Source: Sphingobacterium sp. PCS056
Lineage (GTDB): Bacteria; Bacteroidota; Bacteroidia; Sphingobacteriales; Sphingobacteriaceae
Length of the DNA: 64,000 bases
Reading direction: 5' to 3'
NCBI RefSeq assembly: GCF_023273895.1
Contig: NZ_CP096883.1
Span: 1,240,001 to 1,304,000, forward strand
Below are positions 46,813 to 55,894 of the stretch, in pieces. A program made the translations under genes and the position numbers. Positions within the stretch are counted from its first letter, which is position 1. Every line of letters begins with the position of its first letter. Below the pieces are notes generated by a model. The model did no database searches. It was not told the origin of the DNA and saw only the letters and a program-made list of their open reading frames with translations.

Positions 46813-48345
46813 ATGAATAATACGATAAAAAAAATATCTTTTGCTTTCTTGGCATTATCGATCAGTCTTCAGGCCTGTGATAAGGGTTTCATAGACTTAA
46901 ATACAGATCCTGTAAAAACAACACATGCTTACCCTTCGCAATTTATGGCCAATGCATTTTTAAATGCAATCACAGCCAATATGAGTCGAAATAGAAGTTT
47001 TACCAATGAATTGATGCAAGTAACGGTTTCTATTGGTGAAGGAGATGGTAAAGTGTTTCGTTATGACTTTAGACCAAGTTGGTCAAGCTATCTGTGGGAT
47101 CAACATTACAAGCAGCTTATGAACTTTAACGACATGTATCTGGCAGCCTCAGAAGGAATAGGTCTTAATAGATCCTATCAAGGAGTTGCACTACTTGGTC
47201 AATCATGGTTATTCTCCATATTGACAGATACCTACGGTGATGTCCCGTATTCAAAGGCATTAATCGGGAGAGATTCCCTTATTTTGGAACCACAGTTTGA
47301 TAAACAACGGGATATCTACACCGGTATGTTTGAAAAATTTGAAGAGGCAAATCAATTATTCAAAGCAGGTGATGCTCTTGAAGCATCTAGTGATCCCATT
47401 TTTTCAGGAGATGTTCTGAAATGGCGCAAATTTTCAAATTCCATGTACCTGCGGTTATTGCTTCGTATTGCACACAAAACAGAGGTCGGTCCCAATGCAA
47501 TTAATAAGATAAAAGAGATTCTAGAAGATAATCCAAATGAGTATCCGATCATGAGCAGTAATGCTGATGTTGCCGTTTTAAGATGGACTGGGCAAGGAGC
47601 TTATGTATCACCATTTATGGGAACTAGGGCACAGGATTTCCGTGCTACTTCTCTTGCATCTTTCTTTATTGATCATCTACGAGATTGGAACGATCCACGT
47701 CTCAACATTCCGGAATATGGGATTAGTAGTGTCAACAGATTGGGTATTGCACCTGTATCTGGAAACTATATTGGCGTAGAGAGCGGCTATGCTGCTGGAA
47801 ACGCAGAAGATTACACAAAGTTGAGTTATTTCTATTCTTACGATCAAAATGCAGGGGTGAATAGTTTACAAACCGAACCATTGACTGGTATGTTGATGAA
47901 TTATGCTGAAGTCGAGTTTATCAAAGCAGAAGCAATCATCAGAGGTTGGATTTCCGGATCTGCCGAAATTCACTATAAGAGTGGAGTAGAAAACAACATT
48001 AAGCTGTGGATTCCCAATTGGGCACTTCCGGTGCAAGATTACCTAACGAATGCGGACATACAGTGGGACGATAGTAAAACTGTCGCCCAAAAAATGCAAA
48101 GTCTGCATTTGCAGAAATATTATGCACTTTTTATGGTGGATATGCAGCAATGGTTTGAACATCGCAGAACCGGTTATCCAATTTTACCAAAAGGTCCAGG
48201 TTTGAAAAATAATGGTGAAATGCCAGCAAGAATGGTGTATCCAGTTATCGTACAGTCCTCAAATCCGAATAGCTATAAAGAAGCGGTTGCTAATCAAGGA
48301 GCTGATCTGATTAATACCAAAGTCTGGTGGCAAAAACCTGAATAG
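46813..48345 (+). CDS. SusD/RagB-family nutrient-binding lipoprotein
   Basis: SusD proteins form the lid on the SusC barrel and catch the nutrient. The 510-residue product has a lipoprotein signal with Cys22 (SLQACDKGF). The helical SusD fold shows in WSSYLWDQHYKQLMNFNDMYLAA and LNPILTDTYGDVPYS-like (WLFSILTDTYGDVPYSKAL). A C-terminal DMQQWFEHRRTGYPILP follows. The pattern fits the SusD/RagB_2 branch. It starts 11 nt after the SusC gene. Confidence 0.92.
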   Translation: MNNTIKKISFAFLALSISLQACDKGFIDLNTDPVKTTHAYPSQFMANAFLNAITANMSRNRSFTNELMQVTVSIGEGDGKVFRYDFRPSWSSYLWDQHYKQLMNFNDMYLAASEGIGLNRSYQGVALLGQSWLFSILTDTYGDVPYSKALIGRDSLILEPQFDKQRDIYTGMFEKFEEANQLFKAGDALEASSDPIFSGDVLKWRKFSNSMYLRLLLRIAHKTEVGPNAINKIKEILEDNPNEYPIMSSNADVAVLRWTGQGAYVSPFMGTRAQDFRATSLASFFIDHLRDWNDPRLNIPEYGISSVNRLGIAPVSGNYIGVESGYAAGNAEDYTKLSYFYSYDQNAGVNSLQTEPLTGMLMNYAEVEFIKAEAIIRGWISGSAEIHYKSGVENNIKLWIPNWALPVQDYLTNADIQWDDSKTVAQKMQSLHLQKYYALFMVDMQQWFEHRRTGYPILPKGPGLKNNGEMPARMVYPVIVQSSNPNSYKEAVANQGADLINTKVWWQKPE

Positions 48346-48365
48346 CTGATTCAATAGAAATTAAG

Positions 48366-49889
48366 ATGAAAAAAATATTATTTAATATTATTAAAGTGAT
48401 GGTGGTTCTGGTGGCCATGACATCATGTCAAGACACCAATTATCCAGGAGCAACAATTAGTTCATACATTGGTATCTTTGATCTTCGGGCTCTATTTAAA
48501 GGAGAAGTAGTAACACTAGATGCAGAAAAACTAGGTGGTTCCAGTAAGTTAGCAGCACTAGTCGTATCCGATCATAAAGGCGGCAATCTGCCTGATGGAT
48601 TATTAGTCGTACAAGATACAAGACGTTTAGGAAAGTTGCGTGGTATTTCAATCGATCTTGGCGATGCTGCAATGAATTATCAACCTGGAGATTCGGTCAT
48701 TATTGATATTATAGGCAGTCAACTTTTGAGGGAGGATGGTCTATTGAAACTTAAAAATATCAGAGAAAATCAAATTTTAAAGGTAGCTTCTGGACGACCG
48801 ATTAAAAACAATGTGGTGACCTCAAAGGCCATATTGGAAAATCCCGAGGCCTATGAAAGTACTTTGGTTATTATTTTAAAGGGAGGGTTTAATCCAATTC
48901 CGAAAGCTGGAGATGTACTATCTGGAACTAAAGTCTTGAATGACGGTTTTGCAAACATAAAGTTAGTAACCAATGAAAAGGCTGAATTTTCCCAACAATC
49001 ACCATATATTCTCGGGAATTATTATGGGATTGTTTTTAGTCAGGAAGGTGGTACAGGTCTACGTACTCCTTATCTGAGATGTCGCGCAAAAGAAGATATT
49101 TTGATGCTAAGTTCTGAAATTGAACTCGCATCCATTGTGATCACAGGTTTTGCTAGTGATGTTAAAGGTTCAGATACTAACTATGAATATATGCAATTCA
49201 TGGCTACAGAAGATATCGATTTCTCGAAAACACCTTATGCCGTGGTTGTGAGCAATAATGCCAATGCTTCAACGCCTACGGGTGCACCAGCGAATGGGTG
49301 GGCAACTGGAGGTATGAGAACGTACAAGTTTAATTTAACAACAGGTATCGCTCGTAAAGGTACGTTCTTTTATGTCGGAGGAAAATATCAGATGATCAAT
49401 GGAAGCGCTTCCACAAGTTTGGAAACTTCCAATTGGGTGTTAAATTATGATTACAATGAAAATAATGGATTTGATTTTGGAAATAAAACTTCAGGATTGT
49501 TAGCCAACAGTGGCAATGCCTTTGGTATTGCTGTTTTCAAAGGAACCACCGTGACAAAAGATTCCAAGCCCGTCGATGTGCTATATAATTCTGGTGGAGG
49601 AGCCCTTTGGGAAGGAAATAAAGGTTATCGTATTACAAATAATGATTTTTATGATGTCATCAATCCTTTAACGATGGAATCTCAACCCTTCTTCAAACAA
49701 GGAACAAATCAATTATTTCTAAAGTACAATACGGCAGATGTGGGTTATTTCGTAAGTTTGGGAGGTGAATATAATCTAACTTTAGGACGCTGGACAGTAG
49801 CTCGTAATCAAAATAATGTAGAGATGAGCAAGACCTCGACCATTACGGAAATAGAGCATGAAAAAGCGACAAAACTGGTGGAGCAATAG
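48366..49889 (+). CDS. DUF5689 surface lipoprotein of the SusCD locus
   Basis: The 507-residue product has a lipoprotein signal with Cys21 (VAMTSCQD) and an N-terminal DUF5689 region (YIGIFDLRALFKGEVVTL through LLVVQDTRRLGKLRGISIDLG), a family found next to SusCD genes. The C-terminal half is beta-rich. It probably sits on the cell surface and helps bind the SusCD substrate. No hydrolase gene follows, so the substrate class cannot be inferred. A strong terminator closes the operon. Confidence 0.85.
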   Translation: MKKILFNIIKVMVVLVAMTSCQDTNYPGATISSYIGIFDLRALFKGEVVTLDAEKLGGSSKLAALVVSDHKGGNLPDGLLVVQDTRRLGKLRGISIDLGDAAMNYQPGDSVIIDIIGSQLLREDGLLKLKNIRENQILKVASGRPIKNNVVTSKAILENPEAYESTLVIILKGGFNPIPKAGDVLSGTKVLNDGFANIKLVTNEKAEFSQQSPYILGNYYGIVFSQEGGTGLRTPYLRCRAKEDILMLSSEIELASIVITGFASDVKGSDTNYEYMQFMATEDIDFSKTPYAVVVSNNANASTPTGAPANGWATGGMRTYKFNLTTGIARKGTFFYVGGKYQMINGSASTSLETSNWVLNYDYNENNGFDFGNKTSGLLANSGNAFGIAVFKGTTVTKDSKPVDVLYNSGGGALWEGNKGYRITNNDFYDVINPLTMESQPFFKQGTNQLFLKYNTADVGYFVSLGGEYNLTLGRWTVARNQNNVEMSKTSTITEIEHEKATKLVEQ

Positions 49890-49909
49890 CTGATTATAGA
49901 ATATTAAAT

Positions 49910-49946
49910 AACAAAAGGCTTGAACAGATTGTTCAAGCCTTTTGTT
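49910..49946. terminator. Bidirectional terminator between the SusCD locus and trhO
   Basis: AACAAAAGGCTTGAAC and GTTCAAGCCTTTTGTT form a perfect 16-bp stem with a 5-nt loop between convergent genes. Confidence 0.9.
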
Positions 49947-49948
49947 AT

Positions 49949-50950
49949 TTATAAGGAATTTTCTAAACTAACTTTAGGTGGAAAGTTTTTATGTTTTCTT
50001 TTGCTTATTTTTTCGATATTAACAGGTTGAGGTATTTTCACATAATAACCTGTACCATCATACGGACGCTTTAGTGGATCTTCTTGACAAGCTGTTGAAC
50101 AACAGCCTTCTAGTTTTTCTCCGCATTCGTCGCATTGTGTAAAGTGCTCATTACAACTTGGACTAGCACAATTGATCATCTTGGGAGTTTGTTTACCGCA
50201 ATTTTTGCAAGTAGATACAACCACTGGATTTATCGAGTTAACATCAACGGTCACTCTATTATCAAATACATAGCACTTCCCATCAAAATCTTTACCACCC
50301 GCTTCTTTACCATATTTGATAATTCCGCCATGTAGTTGGTAAACATCTTCAAAACCTTCGGCTAATAATAGCGCTGAAGCTTTTTCACATTTAATACCAC
50401 CAGTGCAATAGGTTAAGATTTTTTTTCCTTTGTATTGTTCCAGTTCTTTTACTTTTTCTGGAAATTCTCTGAAATTTTCAATATCCAATGTCACCGCATT
50501 TTTAAAGCGACCCACATTGTGTTCGTAATTCGAGCGAACATCGAGCACAACAACATCATCACGATCTTTCATTTCCATGAAGTCTTTCGGTTCAAGATGA
50601 ATCCCTGTTTTCAGTGTTGGATCGATTATTTTTGGATCACGTAAACCCGAGTGTACAATTTCAGTTTTGTAACGGCAGTGCATCTTGATAAAAGACGGTT
50701 CTGTTACATCATCAATCTTGAATTCGGTATGATTAAATCTACCATCGGCATAGATAGCATCCATGTAGGCTTGACAAGACTCAGGTGAGCCCGAAACCGT
50801 ACCATTTAGACCTTCGTCAGCAACAATAATACGTCCAACTAGGTTTAATGATTTACAAAATTCTAAGTGATCCGTCGCAAATTTTTCTGCGTCAGCAATG
50901 GGACTGTAGCAATAGTACAGTAATGTTTGATAGTGTGCCATAGTTTTCAT
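49949..50950 (-). CDS. trhO: tRNA uridine(34) hydroxylase, rhodanese family
   Basis: TrhO (YceA) hydroxylates U34 of certain tRNAs using oxygen. The 333-residue product has an N-terminal domain with VGRIIVADEGLNGTVSG. A rhodanese domain follows (VVLDVRSNYEHNVGRFKNA) with the catalytic Cys182 in CTGGIKCEKAS. The Cys-rich C-terminal zinc-binding tail begins at CKNCGKQTPKM. A second ATG three codons in is also possible as start. A consensus promoter lies 44 nt upstream. Confidence 0.92.
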   Translation of the reverse strand: MKTMAHYQTLLYYCYSPIADAEKFATDHLEFCKSLNLVGRIIVADEGLNGTVSGSPESCQAYMDAIYADGRFNHTEFKIDDVTEPSFIKMHCRYKTEIVHSGLRDPKIIDPTLKTGIHLEPKDFMEMKDRDDVVVLDVRSNYEHNVGRFKNAVTLDIENFREFPEKVKELEQYKGKKILTYCTGGIKCEKASALLLAEGFEDVYQLHGGIIKYGKEAGGKDFDGKCYVFDNRVTVDVNSINPVVVSTCKNCGKQTPKMINCASPSCNEHFTQCDECGEKLEGCCSTACQEDPLKRPYDGTGYYVKIPQPVNIEKISKRKHKNFPPKVSLENSL

Positions 50951-50993
50951 TGATACCGCTGCAAACGGCGTTTAATGTAAATGAATTATAGCG

Positions 50994-51024
50994 CAAACTT
51001 AGTTAAAAATTGGAAATTATGCAA
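50994..51024 (-). promoter_or_regulatory. trhO promoter
   Basis: On the minus strand, TTG at 51024-51022 and TAAGTTTG at 51001-50994 are 20 bp apart, a full match. Confidence 0.75.
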
Positions 51025-51105
51025 TTTTTAACATTTTCTCATCAGTCCATGAAGAACAAATACCATGATAAAATAAAAAAATATGATTGAAATAAATGAT
51101 ATTCA

Positions 51106-51321
51106 TTACCTTTTCTTCAAAGGATCCAATAGATATTCCAATCCATTTAATTTTATCTCATAAAGAGTGCCCAATTGAATTCCCAACTTTCCTGCTGGAA
51201 AACCCTTTTGGTGAAACCACACTAGATAAGGTTCGGGAAGATTACATAACGTATAGCCTTGGTATTTTCCAAAAGGCATTTTTACTGTTACGAGTTCTGT
51301 TAATATTTCAGGATTCATCAT
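51106..51321 (-). CDS. DUF3820 family protein
   Basis: The 71-residue product has the DUF3820 pattern MPFGKYQGYTLCNLPEPYLVWFHQKGFPAGKLGIQL, a small fold often found near nucleases or as a stand-alone protein. The function is unknown. Its ATG overlaps the stop codon of the preceding glycosyltransferase gene (TAATG), so the two are translationally coupled, though a functional link is not proven. Confidence 0.85.
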   Translation of the reverse strand: MMNPEILTELVTVKMPFGKYQGYTLCNLPEPYLVWFHQKGFPAGKLGIQLGTLYEIKLNGLEYLLDPLKKR

Positions 51322-52076
51322 TAGTCTGCGGGATTACCATTTTTGATACGATATACAATCATTTTGAAAGCAATGACAAGGTGATTAAATAGATTGGGAA
51401 TCGTACCATAATATTTTTGAAAGATTTCAAAACGTTCCTTTAAAGATTCTCGATGCCTTTGTTTGGACATGCCTCCGACCAGATAGCGAGCGACATGCTG
51501 ATTGGCATTAACACATATATTAGCTTTCTTAGCAGCTTTTATTACCCAATCAATATCTGCACATAAGGTATACCGGAGATCATAGGGTTCGGCAATGGTA
51601 CGCTTGACATAAATTGCTTGATGACAGATGTTCATGCCGTAACGAAAACTTTTCCAATTAAAATGTGCAGGAACTTGATGTCTACGTTCACCAATGATTT
51701 CACGTTGATCGTTTATCAAAAAGGTTTCACCGTATAAGATATCAGCACCTTCACTTACTTCAGCGATATTAGCCAATGTTTCTTTGCTGTACAGTTCGTC
51801 CCCCGAATTTAAAAAAAGAACATAATCCCCAGTTGCACGTGCTAGACCCTTATTCATCGCATCATAAATTCCTTTATCTTTTTCGGACACAAGAATAGCG
51901 ATATTTGATTTGTATTTTTCGATCACATCCAAGGTACCATCGGTAGAGACGCCATCAATGACAATGTATTCGATATGTTTATACGTTTGGTTAACAACGG
52001 ATTTGATGGTATGTTCGATATCCCGTACATTGTTATAAACGACTGTAATGATGGAAAACTTAGGATTGTTATACAT
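51321..52076 (-). CDS. Glycosyltransferase family 2
   Basis: The 251-residue enzyme has a GT-A fold: FSIITVVYNNVRDIEHTIKSVVNQTY (about 7-32) followed by IVIDGVSTDGT and the metal-binding region VLFLNSGDEL. GISK-like (KDKGIYDAMNKGLARATGDY) matches WcaA-type enzymes that add a sugar to a lipid-linked glycan. Donor and acceptor are unknown. It sits inside a small polysaccharide gene cluster on the minus strand. Confidence 0.9.
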   Translation of the reverse strand: MYNNPKFSIITVVYNNVRDIEHTIKSVVNQTYKHIEYIVIDGVSTDGTLDVIEKYKSNIAILVSEKDKGIYDAMNKGLARATGDYVLFLNSGDELYSKETLANIAEVSEGADILYGETFLINDQREIIGERRHQVPAHFNWKSFRYGMNICHQAIYVKRTIAEPYDLRYTLCADIDWVIKAAKKANICVNANQHVARYLVGGMSKQRHRESLKERFEIFQKYYGTIPNLFNHLVIAFKMIVYRIKNGNPAD

Positions 52077-52077
52077 A

Positions 52078-52989
52078 CTATTTTTTTAGTTCGTTGATTT
52101 TCTTTTTGGCAAAACGGATTCCTCTTTGCAAGAGTGAACCTTTTCTATGGGCATAAAAATACTTAATTGATTCATAAGCTTGTGTATGCTCTTGTATTTC
52201 TAGTGGAAATTCCGTTATTTTTTTATCAGCAAGTACCACCCTGTAGGTATTTTCGGCTGCGGTATGTGTACCAGAACCATCATTGCCAATATTTTGGGTT
52301 AATGAATTTCTGGGATAGAGTACCAAACCATTCTTTTTAAAAACAGAGGCATACCAGCGGATTGCCCAAGAATTAATCTTTCCCGCTTTAAATTCCTGCA
52401 CCTGTTTCCAGAAATTCTCCTTTCCTTCTATACTGAATTGATGAATTTGTTCTATCGTAAAGTCATCGGTCAACTGATGAATATCGGCGTTGAAATGTTT
52501 CCAAGCACGATCCCATGTGGCCCATCCCCAACTATTTGCCACCCTGAAGAAAAATGTTTCAGGTAGATTCTCTAAATCTTTCAAGGGGTAGCCGTATCCT
52601 GATATTTGCATCACACGATCTTTATCCTGATAACGATCCAGAGCATCGTTAAAATAGCTGAGCGCGAATGGGGAAGTGGTGAGATCATCCTCTAGAACGA
52701 TAATCCGACCATACTGCTTGACAATGTTGGATACGCCATCAATTACATTGGCTGCCAGCCCGCAATTTGTATCGCGGAAAATGAGGTGTATTTTTTTAAA
52801 CTTCCAATCGCTCTTGATAATCTCCCTCACCTGATCTACGGCAGGTTTTGATTTTTCATTCTTTGGAGCATCCGAATAGATAAACAGTTCGGAAGAAGAA
52901 GCTAAATCATTCTTCTCTAGAGCCTCTAAGGTACGTAATGTGTGATCCGGTCGATTGTATACAAATAAGATAATAGGTGCTGTTGACAT
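52078..52989 (-). CDS. Glycosyltransferase, GNT-I-like GT-A fold
   Basis: The 303-residue product starts with PIILFVYNRPDHTLRTLEAL, typical of GT-A enzymes that resemble GNT-I and sugar-transfer proteins. It has RIIVLEDDLTTSP with an acidic EDD metal site (about 97-99), and WGWATWDRAWKHF further on. It is probably a transferase acting on cell-surface glycan. It overlaps neighbouring genes closely on both sides, consistent with one operon. Confidence 0.82.
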   Translation of the reverse strand: MSTAPIILFVYNRPDHTLRTLEALEKNDLASSSELFIYSDAPKNEKSKPAVDQVREIIKSDWKFKKIHLIFRDTNCGLAANVIDGVSNIVKQYGRIIVLEDDLTTSPFALSYFNDALDRYQDKDRVMQISGYGYPLKDLENLPETFFFRVANSWGWATWDRAWKHFNADIHQLTDDFTIEQIHQFSIEGKENFWKQVQEFKAGKINSWAIRWYASVFKKNGLVLYPRNSLTQNIGNDGSGTHTAAENTYRVVLADKKITEFPLEIQEHTQAYESIKYFYAHRKGSLLQRGIRFAKKKINELKK

Positions 52990-52991
52990 TC

Positions 52992-53633
52992 TTATATTCC
53001 TAAGCAGTTATTTTCTTTATAAAATAGAGAGGTTACCTTTCTATGGATTGCACCTATTGCAATTCCTGAGAAGGGGATGTGTTTAAATCCTTGTTGTAGC
53101 AGATAGTCTATAGCGGGCTGATAGTGTTTTCTTTCCGCATCGTCTAATATGAGGACACCGGTATCATTTAATCTCTTAATAGCGTTTCTGCAACAAGATA
53201 TTCGTTTCCTGCCATCAACAATAACGATGTCAAAAAGCTGATCTTGTTGTAGGATTGCATGCACATAATCATCTGCCTCTAAGTCAATATTTTTTATTGT
53301 TACATTTGCAGGCATTTGATTTTTAATACGTTCAAACCAATTTTTATCATGTTCGACAGCGGTCACATTTTTGACATGCTTTGCATAAAATAAGGTGGAA
53401 TTACCTGCACCATATTCAAAAAGTAATAATTCTTTATTTAATCTACCATCGATAAAGTCTAAGAAAGAATAGGTTAACCAAGGAATAGGATTACCGTTGG
53501 GATCTAATGATTCTTTTTTTAAATAGGAGTTTGTCCAGCCTGTTTCTACGAAATATCCTTTAAAAGCCAAAGAGAGCAGGCCTTTTATGAGTTTGCTATT
53601 CAGTAAGGATCGATAACTACCTGTTTTTTCCAT
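52992..53633 (-). CDS. SAM-dependent methyltransferase-like protein
   Basis: The 213-residue product has a Rossmann SAM-binding core: LLLFEYGAGNSTLFYAKHVKNVTAVEHDKNWF (motif I and the acidic residue at the end of the second strand), LFDIVIVDGRKRISCC, and GVLILDDAERKHY. It lacks a clear specificity motif. The place between a flippase and glycosyltransferases suggests that it modifies a sugar or glycan. It ends 2 nt before the next gene. Confidence 0.78.
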   Translation of the reverse strand: MEKTGSYRSLLNSKLIKGLLSLAFKGYFVETGWTNSYLKKESLDPNGNPIPWLTYSFLDFIDGRLNKELLLFEYGAGNSTLFYAKHVKNVTAVEHDKNWFERIKNQMPANVTIKNIDLEADDYVHAILQQDQLFDIVIVDGRKRISCCRNAIKRLNDTGVLILDDAERKHYQPAIDYLLQQGFKHIPFSGIAIGAIHRKVTSLFYKENNCLGI

Positions 53634-53660
53634 ATTTTTAAGTTTATAGTAGAAATAAAC

Positions 53661-55016
53661 TTAACGATTTATTTTTAAAAATTTATCTTTTACAGTAGAT
53701 AATAATCCTAGTAAAAAAAGTGATCTGATCATCAGAATCGCATTTGGCCGAGTTCTCTTAATGAATAGTAAGAAAAAAGTAGAAGCAAAATAAGCGATTA
53801 AAGTAGCATAAGCCGCGCCAATAATTCCAAATTTAGGAATTAAGAAGTAGTTCAATACAACATTGATAAGCGCTCCGAATGCCGTGCGGTAGAGGGTGAT
53901 TTTGGTAAGCCCTTCAGCAATGAGAAACTGTGCGCTCGCTGTGCCTAAGAATGTAAATACACCTGCCCAAATATGCACTTGGAGCGTATGTAATCCTTCT
54001 CCATACTCTGGAGCATAATAATATTTAAAAAGAAAAGGTGCGAGTAATGTAACTACCAAAGCAACTGATAAACTGATAAATACCATGAGCTCGTATAAGT
54101 TACCCAATCTTTTCTGGTATAATTCAGGGCTTCCTTTCCTGGCGTTCATAATAGCAGGAAATAAGGATGTAGAAATTGCTACAGGCATGAAATACCAACT
54201 TTCACTGAGACTTACTACAATAGAATAAACCCCTAATGCCGATTTCCCCAATAGAGCGTCGATCATGAGTTGATCTATCTTCATATAAAAGGTGATAAAC
54301 AAGGAGGAAAATGCTAGTGGCCAACCTAGTTTGATCAGCTCTCTAGCAGTCGCTTTATCATATTTCCAGGATGAAATACGATGACCAAGTTTACGGTAAA
54401 GCGCTAGATAGCCAATCTGTAAAATAATGACATCAAAAACTAGTGTCCAGATGAAAGCATCTAAAGGAGCTTTTACGAGGATGAGTATCAATTTTATTGC
54501 AGCAGAAAGTACATTACCTCCAACTTGTACCATCATAATCATTTTTCCCTTTACCTGTGCCTGAAAAAAGCTATCGATGATCTGTACGGCTTGAATAATA
54601 CAGATTAATGATACAAGTGCAACCTGTTTGAAAGAGGCCGCAGGAGCTTCTGGTGCAAAATGAGCGATGAGGAAATAGGTGAGGTAAACAAGTGGCAAAA
54701 CTAAAAAACCAGTTATGATCCGAATGCGTAGGGCAGAGCCCAAGAGTACATCTTCTCTTTCTGGATGCTGTAATAGTTGCCTCGTGATCAATCCATCGGT
54801 ACCCATGGTGGCGATTCCAGTAAAAAAGGCCAATAAGACCAGAGGATAATTGTAAGTACCAAAGTTTGCACTTCCAAGATAGGAAGGCAAGGCAAATGAG
54901 GTCACCAACATTTTAACAAAAAGAGATCCAACACGGGCTAACAAAAGCCAACCTGTGTTTTTGAAATATTTTTCGAATGCTTCTGGATTAAATCCTGGTA
55001 ATGCTGGTATTTTCAT
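53661..55016 (-). CDS. Oligosaccharide flippase (Wzx/MATE-like)
   Basis: The 451-residue protein has about 12-14 membrane helices and the pattern of the polysaccharide transporter family that moves lipid-linked glycans across the inner membrane. Visible segments include NTGWLLLARVGSLFVKMLVTS at the start, MKIDQLMIDALLGKSALGVYSIVVSLSESWYF in the middle, and FGIIGAAYATLIAY. It heads the operon with the methyltransferase and two transferases. A promoter-like TAGGTTTG and a 10-bp inverted repeat lie just upstream. Confidence 0.9.
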   Translation of the reverse strand: MKIPALPGFNPEAFEKYFKNTGWLLLARVGSLFVKMLVTSFALPSYLGSANFGTYNYPLVLLAFFTGIATMGTDGLITRQLLQHPEREDVLLGSALRIRIITGFLVLPLVYLTYFLIAHFAPEAPAASFKQVALVSLICIIQAVQIIDSFFQAQVKGKMIMMVQVGGNVLSAAIKLILILVKAPLDAFIWTLVFDVIILQIGYLALYRKLGHRISSWKYDKATARELIKLGWPLAFSSLFITFYMKIDQLMIDALLGKSALGVYSIVVSLSESWYFMPVAISTSLFPAIMNARKGSPELYQKRLGNLYELMVFISLSVALVVTLLAPFLFKYYYAPEYGEGLHTLQVHIWAGVFTFLGTASAQFLIAEGLTKITLYRTAFGALINVVLNYFLIPKFGIIGAAYATLIAYFASTFFLLFIKRTRPNAILMIRSLFLLGLLSTVKDKFLKINR

Positions 55017-55020
55017 TATG

Positions 55021-55054
55021 ATGCAAACCTACTGATTTTTTTTAGAGGTTTGCA
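55021..55054. repeat. 10-bp inverted repeat upstream of the flippase gene
   Basis: ATGCAAACCT at 55021-55030 is perfectly complementary to AGGTTTGCAT at 55045-55054, with a 14-nt spacer. On the minus strand it includes TAGGTTTG, a possible -7 element 7 nt before the flippase ATG. It could be an operator, perhaps for the adjacent DeoR protein, or a terminator without a T tract. Confidence 0.55.
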
Positions 55055-55075
55055 TGAGAATATAGTCGTAAATGA

Positions 55076-55819
55076 TTAGAGTACATTAATAGCACTCTTG
55101 AATTCAGATAGACTAGGATGTTCTGGATCTAGATCTGTGACAAGATAATTGACATCATGAAGGGGTACCACTTTCATCTTTTGAACCGAGTTCAATTTTT
55201 CTGCAATACTGAGGATCACTAATTTACTGGAACATTTAATCATTGCTTTTTTGATCTGTACAACTTCCCAATCCGAATCTGTTACGCCATCCTGCGTGGA
55301 AAGGCTATTTGTTCCTAATAAACAAATGTCAACTTTAATATCAGACAATTCGTTTGTTACTTGGGATCCTGATACAATATTCGTATTTCTGGATAATTTG
55401 CCACCAATTAAAATAACCTCTAAATTTGGCTTTTCTGCTAGCTCTAAGGCCACTAAGGGGCTGATGGTGAAAATAGTACATTGAAGACTATCTGGAACAA
55501 GTCGAGCCAACTCGATCATAGTTGTTCCACCCCCAGCAAGAATTGTCATTCCATTTTGAAGTAGAGAAATGGCTTTTCTTGCAATTTCTTTTTTAGCTTC
55601 TTTTGCATATACATTTCCATCTTGAAATGGAAATTGAAAAGACTTTGATAATGCACCTCCATATACCTTTAGTACTTTTCCATTTTCTGCCAATTCATTT
55701 AAATCACGACGGATTGTATCTTCAGAAACATTGAGCTGAATGCTTAAGTCTGACGATAATACTTTATTATGTAAATTGATTTGGTGTATAATGAAAGCTT
55801 GTCTTTCCTCTTTTAACAT
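55076..55819 (-). CDS. DeoR/GlpR-family transcriptional regulator
   Basis: The 247-residue product has an N-terminal winged helix-turn-helix (LSSDLSIQLNVSEDTIRRDLNELAENGKVLKVYGGA, about 19-54) and a C-terminal sugar-phosphate sensor domain (GMTILAGGGTTMIELARLV, LGTNSLSTQDGVTDSD). Members repress sugar-use genes and release DNA on binding a sugar phosphate. No sugar-use gene is adjacent; the polysaccharide cluster lies downstream on the same strand after a 59-bp gap with an inverted repeat. Confidence 0.92.
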   Translation of the reverse strand: MLKEERQAFIIHQINLHNKVLSSDLSIQLNVSEDTIRRDLNELAENGKVLKVYGGALSKSFQFPFQDGNVYAKEAKKEIARKAISLLQNGMTILAGGGTTMIELARLVPDSLQCTIFTISPLVALELAEKPNLEVILIGGKLSRNTNIVSGSQVTNELSDIKVDICLLGTNSLSTQDGVTDSDWEVVQIKKAMIKCSSKLVILSIAEKLNSVQKMKVVPLHDVNYLVTDLDPEHPSLSEFKSAINVL

Positions 55820-55894
55820 GACAGATAGTTTATATAGTCGAAATTATTTATATACAAATGTAATTAAATGAAGGTATAAAAAATAAATGTTTTT

